Below are positions 9,756 through 21,711 of a DNA stretch of 64,000 nucleotides, one piece after another. Within the stretch, counting starts at the first letter, position 1, and every line of letters starts with the position of its first letter. The notes below the pieces were generated by a model. The model had not been told where the DNA came from and did not search any database. It saw only the letters and a list, made by a program, of their open reading frames with translations. The stretch is from Lineus longissimus. Lineage: Eukaryota; Nemertea; Pilidiophora; Heteronemertea; Lineidae. Made by a program: the position numbers and the translations under genes. The DNA is taken from contig NC_088311.1 of NCBI RefSeq assembly GCF_910592395.1, positions 6,078,501 through 6,142,500 on the forward strand, given 5' to 3'.

Positions 9756-11640
9756 TCCATAGCGGGAAAATGTCCAATTTGAATCGGGCCTTGGTATTGG
9801 GCCTTTTTGAAGAACCATGATTGGCCCTACGTATTCTTTAGAAGAAGCATTCTTCAAAAGAAAGGATATTGTACCTTTAACGGGAATCATTGCGCTAAAT
9901 ATTGTCAATCACATCACCACGGGAAATCATAAGGCACACTGAATAGTCAATAGTAGTTAATCTTCATCCCAAACGGAAACTGACGTCTCACGAAGCCCTG
10001 CAGCGAAATTGACTTTCATTCTTCTAGTTTCCGGAGCTATTTGAATGCTGAACGAGGCATTTAGAGCATTGCATTTACATTTAGAATATATTTAGAGCGA
10101 TGGTTTGTAGGAAACGATGGAGCAATACAGTGGAATGTACCGGAATAGCTAGCTCGTAGCATGGCGACACTGAAGAGATTAAGTAGCACATCATGCTCTT
10201 CGTTGAGGTCTTTGATCAAGGTGTGGCTATTCAGTCAATCGTTTAAGAAAGAAATTCGCAGCATGGTCAAGCATTTCCGATACTGCTGCACTTTATATCA
10301 TTCACGAGGAGCTTACAGCCTCTGAAGGTGCTTCCAAACAGACAATTCTCTCTCTCTGCATCTTTCAAAGGACACCCGATTTCAGAGTGTGTATTTCGAT
10401 TCATCTTGATTGGGATTCCGACAAATCTCTCTCTCAAAGACTAGGTGGTTGAAATTGGTTGTTTCAATTCATGTCGGCCTCTCCTGTGGGGCGTCCGACA
10501 CTGACAGACAGCAAATGCTCTCTATACTGGGCTTTCCACGACGACCAAGAGGGTTTTTGTCATTGCTTCTAAAATACATTCAACAGACAATATGACGACT
10601 TGAACAACTCAGCCAGGTCTCTCAATACCACCAAGAAACTTCACAAGTAGGCCTTACATGTACCCGCCGCTAAAATGAATATCTGAATTGTTTCCAAACA
10701 CAGTCCCGAGTATTCCTTGGCATGGATTGAATCAAACCAAACGATAAAGGCGGCAACGATTTTGAAAGCTTTTTGGAATGCTGATATATGGTGACACATG
10801 GCCCGGTTTCAAAATGTCTAACAATGAGTCGTCACTGAAAAACTGAAAGGGAACCATGTGAAAATGTCAACTTTTATTAAGGATAATGGCATCGTTTATA
10901 TATAGTAGAGAGTGATAAAGGCAACATGAGATAAATATTTAGTTATCACACCATCCGAAAGATTTAAACCTTTTCAATTGGCTGGAGTAGTTCGCTGCTG
11001 ATATAAGGAAGAGTGCAAATTTGCAAAAATCATAAAAGAAAAACACACCAAAGAACAGTAAAAACCACTCATGAAGCTATAAGGACAACTCAAATTGGTT
11101 CCAACGCGGACCTTCTTCAAAGACATTGCTCAGCCACATGACCGTTCTTTTGCTAGGAATATTCCTTCACTGTAACCGAAACGAACATCAAGGAAATTTG
11201 ACATCTTTTTTGTTGGATACCTTACAAAATGCTGCGAAATTGGCTTGCCAAAGCACTGTTCAGCTAAAGATCGCTTTTGCATGGCCTGATAAATCATGAT
11301 CAGCGTGATATCAAATGCAAGAGCATCAACAGTCATCGCTACGCAGGACTCAAACAACGACGGTTTGAGATTGATATGTCAACAGCAAGCCTAGGGGGTG
11401 GGTGGCGTTGTTTGATGCGACAATCCCCGTATTTCTCGGTTTATCTAACTAATTCGTAGAATAGACTTCGACTTCATTCCATGAGAGTACGTTTTTATCA
11501 ACAGTTTTCGTGAGGTGATCTATTCCAATCTTTATAAATGAGATTGGGTGCGAAGCGGGATATGAGATTGCGTGCAAGGCGGGAACGCCTGTGATGGTTA
11601 AGTACATGTATGTATGAAATGATATAATCACATCGGACTC
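9756..11640. other. Intergenic, no gene recognised
   Basis: No reading frame with coding character. The segment ends at the tandem repeat in front of gene B. Confidence 0.5.
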
Positions 11641-11855
11641 GTTTGAAGAGCATATCTTCACAAACGACAAAAGTTATGCTGTTTGAAGCGGATATTTTCT
11701 TGAGGAACAGAGAAAAGTTCTGCTGTTTGAAGAGATCATCTTGAGGAACATCGAAAGGTTCTGTTGTTTGAAGAGATCAACGTGAGGAACATTAGAGAGT
11801 TCTGTTCTTTGAAGAGATTATCTTGAAGGATATCAACAAATCTGTTGTTAATATA
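11641..11855. repeat. Degenerate ~42-bp tandem repeat upstream of gene B
   Basis: The motif GTTTGAAGAGATCAT...TTGAGGAACAT...GTTCTG recurs about five times, with GTTTGAAG-type starts at 11641, 11681, near 11724, near 11765 and near 11807. It ends about 30 bp before the gene B ATG, so it lies in the promoter or 5' UTR of that gene. Confidence 0.75.
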
Positions 11856-11883
11856 TATTCTGAACTTATTTGACTATTTAACC

Positions 11884-13332
11884 ATGGATGGACCAACACA
11901 TGTCATGTCTAGGTAAGTTTATTGTCTTTAGATGAGCCATCTATGTCCGACACCTGGTGTTTAAACGATTATACGAAATGTTTTAGACGACCAGAAGGTT
12001 TGGTTTGATAGCACATTATGTCCCTATGGAATTGAGAGCCTAAGTTTCCTATTGTTTAAGGAATCGATACCGAACTGGAGGTGTACATTGGATTCACCTT
12101 TCTGTCATTTCAGGGCGGCGGGAAGAAAATCAAAGAATATGAAGCAAAAGTCAAAAGGCAAGCGCCATCACGTTATGGAGACCGTGAAGGAAGAGAATGA
12201 TGTCAAACATATGAGAAAACTCTTCAGAAATGAGCGGAGGAAGGAAGAAGAAAATGTCGGAATAAAGAAATTTTACCTGAATGTAACTTATAGACAATTT
12301 CAGAAATACATGAAGTTGCTCAAAGAAGGTGAGGAGACCTTACGGGAGGAGATAGGTAAAGACCATGAAGAGCTGCTGCGGAAATACGGGGCGTATATTG
12401 AATCCGAATCCGAGGCGGAGGAGGAAGATGACGGTTGTACAACGACAACATCAACGGAATTTTTTATCACCACGCCTGCACAGACGACAATACGGGAATA
12501 CCTGAAGAAAGGCGTTGGTTCCAAACTTGAGGCAAAGTCGACGCCCAGGTTGAATGGTCCTCTGCAAAATTATTCTATGCCTGTGATTAGAGACGCGGCA
12601 ATATACCGCGATAATACTGCGCCGGTGATGAGGGACCCGGGTAGGACCACTACCTTGCCCATGATAGGTCATGCAGTAGTGAAGCCTACCCCGAGTGCGA
12701 CCAAGTCACCACGTGGGGGAAGAGGAGCCGCGTATCCTCTGCCGAAGAGGTCCACACTATCTCCGCATTCAAGTGAGCAAAAACTTGATGAGTCAAGTCT
12801 CCCACTTGAAAAAAGTCACAAAGATTTAATGGAAACATTGCTTTCAGACAGTCGGGCTATGCTGACAAAAAGCCGTACGACCTTGTCCGATATTAAAGAC
12901 TCGCGTTCGACCCCCGAATCCGGCCGAGCGTCCAGAGCGCCCAGTCGAGGAAGCCGCCGTGGGTTTCCCAACTTGACGGACACGAGCTTGACTAGGGGGC
13001 CTCGGCGCCCGTCTGCCATTCCCGAGCCGGATTGGGAGAAGCGAAAGCTCTCTCTTCAGAGGTCCTCAACAGATTGGCTCATTGTCCGCGACCACAAGTA
13101 CCCAAAAGAAGTTGAGAGAAAGAAGGCGCTCGAAGCTTCAAAAAAGATAGGGGAAAAGCTGAAGAAACAAGACGTTCCAATAACCTGTCAGAGGTGGAAG
13201 TATGTGCCCTTGGAGGACACCTGTCCGCTTAAATTTGGTGTGACCTACTCCGGGGTTCCCGCGAAAAAAGTAAAGAGCGTGTATAAGAAGAAACCGGGCA
13301 AACGACTCGGAGCAAGAACGCGGAAGTCATAA
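11884..13332 (+). CDS. Gene B: two-exon gene for a 415-residue basic, Ser/Arg-rich protein of unknown family
   Basis: Coding exon 1 is 11884-11912 (ACCATGG start context, encoding MDGPTHVMS plus two bases) before a GTAAGT donor. Exon 2 is 12114-13332 after TCATTTCAG; the joined codon AGG leads into AAGRKSKNMK. The exons total 1248 nt, 416 codons with stop. Residues 10-100 are Lys/Glu-rich and probably helical (KKFYLNVTYRQFQKYMKLL), followed by an acidic patch (ESESEAEEEDD) near 108-118, a Thr/Ser-rich stretch, a long disordered Ser/Arg/Pro-rich middle (RASRAPSRGSRRG near 285), a conserved-looking block with DWLIVRDHKYPKEVERKK near 335, and a very basic C-terminus (PGKRLGARTRKS). The basic tail may act in nuclear import or RNA, DNA or microtubule binding; that is inference. 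No enzyme motif, signal peptide or membrane helix. Not recognised. Confidence 0.85.
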
Positions 13333-16300
13333 CACTATATACAAACAAGTGGTACATGTTGCCTCATTTTGGTCGCACTGAAATCGAACTGATTTTCATT
13401 TAGGCCACCTGGGATGCGTGTAAACCGCTGCCATAAACAGGACATAGAACGCGTCATAGAACCCTTTGTTCACGGACATTCTATCCCAGGACATTTCAAA
13501 CTTCTACACCGGCACGTGCAGTCTATTCAAGTTTGACCGATTGAAGATAGATGGCGATAAAATGTCTGATGGTAAACGTACTTGAACGAGAGCAACACGG
13601 AAGTATCTAATGCTATAATGATCAAACACCAGCTATTTTATGACATAACATATAGTAGCTTTCTTCTAACTTCTGCTGGGAAGTTTAATTTACACTCCGG
13701 ATGCAGTGATATTGACCTCGTCCCTCCCTATAATAGGATGATGAAATCGGGTTGCCTTGGGTACTATTTGTAAATAACTTTTGAAGAGAATGTAGATAAA
13801 GAAAAGCCTTTTTGTGTTTTCAAGCATTTATTGATTGTCTCCATCACAGATTACTGTCTCTCGGAAATTTTCCCAAACAAAAGCTTTGACGGTGCAGACA
13901 ACAGCACCACATCCCTGTCGGTTGTGCAGACTCGATCAGAGGTTGGCATGGTTCGTAGCGCTAAAACCAGATGCCGTTGGTGAGCTATAATCGTTCTTCG
14001 CAAAAAGGAAGGTTTTGCGGCCGTTTACGAGGAGCTGCGAACGCGAAATCGTGGCGTTTCAGAGCTGTATCCAGCTCTGAAGCTAATTCCAGCGTATCCC
14101 GTCATCAAGAAGCTCGACCAATAACCATCACCTCCTCAAGAGGTCGACAAATACAGCATCCACCGCCTCCCGATAACCAAGCGACAATCAAAAGCAACCA
14201 AGAACTTTCCAAAATATCGAGAGTCAAGACATGGGTTATTATACGGTTAGGTCAAAGGCTATTTATTTATTCCATTCGTATCGACTTCTGCCAATATAAT
14301 CTTCCTTAGCTGTTGTTAGAGATCGTTTCGACTCATTTCCAGCGTGACGTTGACTCTCTCTTTGTGATAATATTGTAATATTTGTCTAGAAGTTGCTATC
14401 AGTTTGCTGTTCACAAGTTGGATGTTTGCTCAAGACGAGAGAAACGGCGGCGCGGAGAGACCAGAAATCGTGATTACCATAATGCTGCAGTTAAAAGAAA
14501 TAATGACGATGCGAGGAATTCAATGCAGATTCAACAGTCTCAAATAACATGTCATCTTTGATTCTAAAAATACTTTGAAATTTGCCTACAAAATGCGGCC
14601 GTGTTAAAAAAAATATATCAAAAACCGTATTCAAACCATTGAAATAATCTTTCAAAACCTCGTCTCTTCCGCTGTTTCCAGTATTTGTCGTGACTTTCAT
14701 TGCTGTTTCCAGAGTGAAGATTTCACTGAAAATAGCAAAAATCTAGCCCTATTTGTATATTCTGACAATTTTTTTAAATGTGACGCCCATGCCCAACTTT
14801 TTAGTGTCTCCCTCTTTGGCCCTGGCCTTCCTTACTATCATATTGCATTGACGTTTTGAAGAGCTCTTCTGACTACTTCGTGTCATTTCAATGTATCGTG
14901 CATCATGTTCAATGCTTTCGTTATGTCGATATAGGCGGTACTCCGCACAAGTATACAATGTACATGCTTTGCATACTAATTTCAAATTTACATGTGGCAT
15001 ATAATTCAAATGTGGCACTTTGATTATCGTGAATTGTAATGTTAGTTATCATTATTGCTCATAGAGGTGCAGCGTGCACCAATAAGTCCCCAAATACCCA
15101 CGATCTTCTTCTGATTGAGATAGAAATAGGGACGTTGATAGGATTTCATTACTGATTATTCTTTCCTCTCAAAGCGGGCAGGGTGCACCCTCAGCAGCAT
15201 GTGGAAGAGATAGATGTTGGAGAGTTGAGAGTGTTTCCTATCAACTTCTCAGATCAGCCACATTCGCTACTAACGCGACACCACCTTCGAAAGAAAGAGA
15301 CATCATGAAAAGGGAAAGACCAACAAAGCATTGAAAGGAGACTTAAGAACTTGAAAGCAACCAGGTGAAATGCTTCCAGTTCCGGCTGACCATGAACAAG
15401 AAAAGGCCAAATCAGCCTCACCATGTATTATATCAAGATTCACGCCTTGCCTGGCAACTGGTGGTGACCAATCCGCAGATATTGTCCATGTTTTACTTGA
15501 TATTTTCCTTGGGGCGCGTCTCCGGCCAGTCGTGGTGGGTCGGGCAGCAAAGGGCGCGCGGATGTCGTGCTGGTGCCCCGGGACTGATTCCAGGGGACAT
15601 AATGCACGGATTAAGTCAAGTGATCGACGTTAGTAAAGGTATTAGCGGCGCTTTTGAGTTGGAATCTGCAGAACAGAATCTTCAAGAAAACCTGCGTCAT
15701 CCTCAGCAGCATTAAAATAGTCCTTAACCCGTAATCTTCAAAATTGTGTACATCGTTTGTCCGATTTTTCTTAAGTCGGGTGTTTGGGATTTATCTAAAA
15801 TGTCAATGTTTGGAAACTGCCCTGAAATGATTATTTAACGTCCGATATTGGGCGATAATTCGCCAGTCGTTTAGCATTTTACGGTTTTTATAAAGAATGT
15901 TATCAGACTATTATGTTCAAATCGGCCCATTTTACCAAGATAGCTTTAAACTCTTCATTAAACGCCGATAATGTCAAAAATATAGCACTTTAGTTTATGC
16001 TAAGGGTAAATATTTCTTGAAGATCAGGGATGGAATTGGTCAGGGTGTTCGGTTTCGCTGGGCTAAGTAACGCGCTTTCGCAACACAGGGTATACGTTCT
16101 CAAGGATTATTGAAAAGGGTTTACAAGTCCATGATGGGATTTAAGGTGTTAAGGGCATTAATTCTTCCATTTTAATAGACTTTAGGGAGCAAGTGTTTGT
16201 CCAATAACTTAAGACATTACTCGTTTTCCCAACAAAAACTTTAATCACCGAACACAAGTATTTGGCGAAGCCGTAAAGCGAAACAGCAACAAACACGAAA

Positions 16301-16809
16301 ATGTCAATTTTCTGCAACGGAATTTGCCAAAGTAAGTCATTAAGTTTACTAAATTAGGAAAGCGAATTATGGTATTATATGTAATTCCTTAATAAAATCA
16401 ATTAGCAGATTCTAAACTGATTTTCTAAGCTTATTATCAGCGTAACGCGATTGTTATATCGTTACTCTAAATCGGAAAACATTCCTTCATTTTCATTTTT
16501 TGAAGGTAAACAACCGATTTTAATGTATGATGAAAATATTAATCGTTCGGTCATAATGTTTGTTAAAAGTAAACAAGCTGTACCGTGAGAGAATAAAATC
16601 GTATTTTCGTTTAGAAACCCGAAGTAGAAACCACTGTTTTCAAAAGCATCAGTGCAATAACTGTGTTAAAAGCGCGCAGACATGTCAGATTAGAGTGAAC
16701 AACGCTAGACGACGGATTTAGTTTTCAATATAATTGTTCACGTGATATAGACTACCAAAACCAGACTCATATTTTAGTTCGGAACAGAAGTGGCAAATAG
16801 AAAGAAACA
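13333..16809. other. Intergenic, no gene recognised
   Basis: Mostly AT-rich. Open frames at 13971-14309 and in two overlapping frames at 15365-15715 are of chance length and lack splice or domain support. No AATAAA was found close behind gene B. Confidence 0.4.
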
Positions 16810-16873
16810 AATCGGCGGCCATTTTAAGAAAAATCAGCGGCCATCTTAAAAAAATCAGCAGCCATCTTGAAAA
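16810..16873 (-). promoter_or_regulatory. Three tandem YY1-like motifs in a 22-bp repeat
   Basis: Three copies of a ~22-bp unit read, on the minus strand, CAAGATGGCTGCTGATTT, TAAGATGGCCGCTGATTT and AAAATGGCCGCCGATTT. Each contains AAGATGGC(C/T)GC or a close variant, the known core of YY1 binding sites. No adjacent gene was identified, so the regulatory role is inference. Confidence 0.4.
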
Positions 16874-19569
16874 ACGACCGTCAGGAAATCAGTCACTAGT
16901 TTGTCAATTCCTCTCGAGTTCATCAGGATGATTGGGGGAAAACCCCGAGGCCATTTATCCTTCTTTGCTGAAATCTCGACCAATCAAGACACACACTGCC
17001 CTTCTCGAGTACCAATTACCATCTAGCCTAAGGGAAATTACGCTCCAGAGCTAATATTTCCGTTCGTTTGATACATCGCGCGCGCAACTTTGAACATCAT
17101 GTCGACTGTTCAGTGTTTCAACATTAGCAATTATTACAACTGTTAACAAAGGTCAGGTACAATATTAATACAGTAAGAAGGAGGGGAAAACGGATGGGGT
17201 TTTATTGATGTCTACTGGATATCCAATCATTCGCCGATTCCACATCATTTTACCCCTAGGCTGGACGCGTCAAGAGCGTTGATCACAAACACCAAGATTT
17301 TATATTGCGTTCCGACCACTCGATTCGTACAAAGCTTGCAAAGCCTTCCACAATATTTATGCCTTGATAAAAACTCGTTTTGCTCGAAGGGAAAGAGAAG
17401 TGGAATATGAGAATAGATTGCTTTTGTCTTAAAGCGCAGAAACGATGGCGCAAAAATCAGTTTCTTATGCAACGACGGCAGCAACGCTTGGAATTTTAGT
17501 GGCCAGTCAACCTTTGGTTGGTTTTATGCAATGCTGAACTAGCCCGATACACCAGGTTGACGCGGCTTATGTTTTATTATGTGATTACATGATACACCGG
17601 GAATTTGGAGACACTTGTCATCAAATATTGTCCAAACGGTAAGTTAAGCAACTTCAACGAAGCTTTTGGAACAGATTTTCTTCGTCAATATCAGAGGTTC
17701 TGGGTTGCTGTAGAACCGTGATGACCCATCTTATTATGAGGAACAGGATTTTCCTCTTAAACGGAGCTATTGCCAAGCAAACGTGTGGCAAACTTGCATC
17801 GTACGAACCTATGATGCGATATTTCCTAGTCACGTGACGTCACTAAAATGAAAAACAAAACAGGTGCTGTGGATACTGTCTCTCAAAATGATGAGTTGTA
17901 CGTCACCCATGTTTGTCTTCCTTCTCTTACAGTCAAATTTTTATTGATATTAGATATCAACTGAGAGATCACTGTAAAAATAGACTTTTTAATAAAGTGA
18001 AATATCCTTCGAAATTATTCATAATCATTCCACCTGAAGCTAACTCGGAACCTGGATCATGTTACAAATTTACCCCTCCCGAGGTAACATTAATCTCGTA
18101 GTTTGTTTAATTTCCTGCTACAAAACACAATCGACCTAAACTCAGCATTCTTTTTGCTTCGTATCACATGTCACGTTATGTCTTCTCAATGCAACACAAA
18201 GATCACTTTGAGGTCGCCAAGGAGCTAATTCGCTCATTTCCGAACAATGTAACCTATGGACCACGATTAACCTTAAGTCAAATACGGCAAAAAATCTTAT
18301 ATTAATTTGCACTCGCGACAGACCGCAGGTCAAATCGAGTAGAAGGAAGCTAATTTTAAAGTTGAGATTAATATCGAGGACAGGAAAACTGCTCGCTGTT
18401 GACTCGAGTCACGGAAACTGGCGATTCGTTCACTCGGCTGCTCCCTTTACAAACACGCCACCGCTAGGATTAATTGTTGTGTCTCTTTGTGGAAACTCAG
18501 TCAAAGTCAACCACGAAGCTTTGTCAATTTGTTGTCGTATTTATTGCTAGACGAAATACAGGAGAGATGTTTTCATCGCAGGATGGCCGAAATGCACTGT
18601 AGATCGGTGTACATTTGTGTGTACAAAAGGAGGTCAAGGTCACATGTTGCAATCATTTTTCTTCTCCGATCTCAGAAAGCGGCGTTAAATTGCGCTAACT
18701 CAAGTTGATAAAGACCAATAAAGATCTCCCAATTGTTCTCCGAGGCGGAAGGCAGGTCTTAGGTGGTCAATGAAGTGAGATGAGAGACTTGATATCATTA
18801 CCTTGGCCAGTGTTCTTCGAGAGCTTATTACGAACGTTGAAGAGTAATTTCCCCTTCTTGGGAGCCATGAGTCAAATCTCTGACTGGTTTCAGTGGTAAT
18901 TTAGTTCAATGGTGATTAAGTCTCGTCGGTAAGCATCTTTGCAGCCAGTTAATCCATCTTCGATACTCTGTGACGAAGGAAGCTCGTTGAAATGAACGTG
19001 GTTCGCCACAAGTGAAGTGGAGAGCAATTTTTGGGTGCGGATGCTTGTTTAATGGCGCATCAACTACGAATGGCGCACTCAGTTGAGTTGAAATTAGGTG
19101 TGGCTATGAACTTAAGCGTTCGTCGCAGGAAGCAGCCAACAAAATATTTTGAGATACGGTGATAAGTAAAATCATACCAAACTCAGCTTCAGGACGGTTT
19201 TTCGGCTCACATGCAGGAACTAAACTTCTCCACGGAATGGTATGATTGAGACTTGGTTCATCTGAGGAGATGGTCGGGCATATGTGACCGATAGCATTAA
19301 CCAGTAATCTTTTCATCCCAATTGAAAAACCACTTGAGGTTCTTAAAGTTCAAAAGTCAAATGTTCAAGCATACCATCGTCATTAAACGAACACATCCCG
19401 TGGTAACGGATCTAGAACTATATGAGAGAATGTTATGAGGAATATTTTTTCTTTCGGAAACGGCCCCTTGCGACTAATGGCTAATCCAATGCAAGAAATA
19501 AATGTTGACGTCGTTCCATCTAAACTCTTCCGGTGGCTTGAAGTGACTTGCCGTATGTGTATTAAAGAA
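16874..19569. other. Intergenic, no gene recognised
   Basis: AT-rich with several E-box and CRE-like words, notably CACGTGACGTCAC at 17831-17843, an E-box overlapping a full CRE. No coding frame supported. Confidence 0.45.
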
Positions 19570-19824
19570 ATCGATCATATTATTCCTCCATTAGGTCTAC
19601 AAGAGCCACAGTAGCCCGGGGCTGCCTTGCCCTGGGTGTTGATCAGCCGGTAGATCCCATGCACAGCTTGGAGACCACATGGAGAAATCACGGGCCCCGA
19701 GGCGGACTACCATTCATTACGTTAAGTGCAAAGTGTTGTCAGGCATTAAGCAGTTTTGAGACTGTCGCTGTTGTAGCTGTTACTTTTTTATCTGGCGATT
19801 GTTTTGAATACGCTCAATAAATTA
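19570..19824. other. GC-rich exon-like island, open on both strands, coding status unclear
   Basis: A patch at 19600-19700 is far more GC-rich than its surroundings. On the plus strand a frame runs open for about 84 codons and contains ARGCLALGVDQPVDPM; on the minus strand a 43-codon frame contains VHGIYRLINTQGKAAP. Neither starts with ATG and neither matches a family I recognise. It could be an isolated exon, a processed fragment or conserved non-coding DNA. Confidence 0.25.
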
Positions 19825-21711
19825 TCCACAGCCACACCGGTTACTGTAAATCAGTGACACCATGGCACTCATCTGGAGCAATCACTTGCGTAATACTATC
19901 GCCAAATTAGGTACACGAACATTTGTATCCTTGCATTGACATCAATTCTACATCGATATATTACATGATCCATGTTACACCTCATTTTGACGTCAGCGGT
20001 TATCGTTATAGGCAACCATAACCGCTTGGGTTGGCGCAAAAAATGAAATCTGTGAAAAGCAGTCAACATCTCATTTCATTGTTTAGTTTGAGGTGATTTA
20101 GCATCGAAATTGGAACCTCACCGTCGGTATTGGTTCTCTCACCAATTGTTGTGAAGCAGTTTTGACTCAGAGGAATCCTTTGCTTGAGGGTGAGAAGCCA
20201 AATATAGCGAGGAAATCAAGTTACATGAAGAACCATACCACCAATGATGCCTGCTTGAATTTTTCCGCCGGTAGGCTTGTTATGGTTTATGAGGTGGTGC
20301 TACTCATGCGCCCTCATAAGTTGACCCCAGAGGTAGAGCGGCCAGGCCCTTCCCATCACAAATAAATGTCATCATTTCAACAGCCTCGGCGGACTTAGTC
20401 AGATGCACCACCTGTCCGTGAATCGTAATTTAAAAAAAAAAGAATAGAATATTTGCTGTTAGTCTGTTTAGCAATTGAAATAAGCTTTGATTTTGTTTGA
20501 TTTTACAAAAGTTTTATTCTCGGCAACAAAGGGAAACTCAATGGAAATATCCAAATGTGTGCACAACTGCCGCTACCAGGCATCACAGTTAACAGACCAT
20601 ATCAATGAAACGTACACGTAACCTTATGGCAAACTCGATATTCGCTATCCCAGCTGCCTGTGATGGGAAGCCTTTCATAATGTTTGCACAAGTTTGATAA
20701 AGTGGGAGCAATCGAGTTGTTGTTTGATACAACTTGAGTTTATTGATAATTCCTCGTAGGATGTCAGCTGGTCCATGTGGGACTGCGGTCAATATCACGA
20801 GTGCCAGGAAAAAATATTACAAAGCCTACAGTCACCGTCAAAAGATAAATGACTTTCTTGTTTCTAAGCCAAACAATGCCTTTCCCACGGATGTATGTAT
20901 TTCCACAAACAAAAAATAAGCTAATACTAGTGCTATAGAATGCGTTTTAAGTTAAAAAGCACAATGTTGAGAATTAAGATAGGCCTATGCTACTGTATAT
21001 TTGATAGGCCTATTCAAATTTTCAACAACTTAAGCTAAGTACACGAGATTTTCTTTCATGTTACGCCATTTAATGACCATGTTGGATTATTTATATAGCC
21101 AACACTTAGGCACCCTGTTTTGTCACAAGATTTACTTTTTGGGCCACTTGTGGTAACAATATCGTATAGCACAAAATCCACCACTAACCTTAGCAAAAAT
21201 CATAAAGGTCTGTAATAATTCATAGTTAAAAATCATAATACTCCTATATTTTATAGTATTTTCTCATAATGGTTGCACACATTTAACTTTGTGGATAGAT
21301 GTCGACGTGTTTTTGTTGGAATCGCATATACAAGCCTTGTTGGTTATTGTACGCAGCCTGTTTTCAAGTCCTTTTAAGTGTACTATACAGCTTTTACAGT
21401 ACCATTATAAGGAACTCATATTGATATGATATTGATAATCACACTCACTATAACAATAATGATTTGTTAACGTATGTCGGCCGATCTATAATATCTAATG
21501 GTCAAATGACAAGTGAAAAATACTTAACAAGGGAAACTTGTCGTTTATCTTTTATAATTCACATCAACCCATCACCACGAAACTGTACAATATTACTCCC
21601 TTATTGCCTTGATGCAATAAAGCGGTTAGTAGTGCCACTATACCCGTGAGGCACGCGGTGGACCACAGGAGGAAAACTTGAAATGCAATTACATGTATGT
21701 GTTACTCAGTG
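19825..21711. other. Intergenic, no gene recognised
   Basis: AT-rich spacer and the 3' flank of the ankyrin gene. No coding frame or clear repeat. Confidence 0.45.

Noticed and set aside
9496-9820. Several overlapping frames on both strands in the 424-bp transposon
   Set aside because: Frames overlap in all directions, are Pro/Arg-rich because of the G/C runs, and show no transposase motif.
13971-14309. 112-codon plus-strand frame
   Set aside because: Length is expected by chance, no domain or splice support.
15365-15715. Two overlapping plus-strand frames of 116 and 87 codons
   Set aside because: Both frames are equally open and neither shows a domain; a local GC increase explains the lack of stops.
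21644-21660. miR-124-like word GAGGCACGCGGTGGACC
   Set aside because: Twelve bases match the mature miR-124, but the 3' end differs and no complementary star arm lies upstream, so no hairpin forms.
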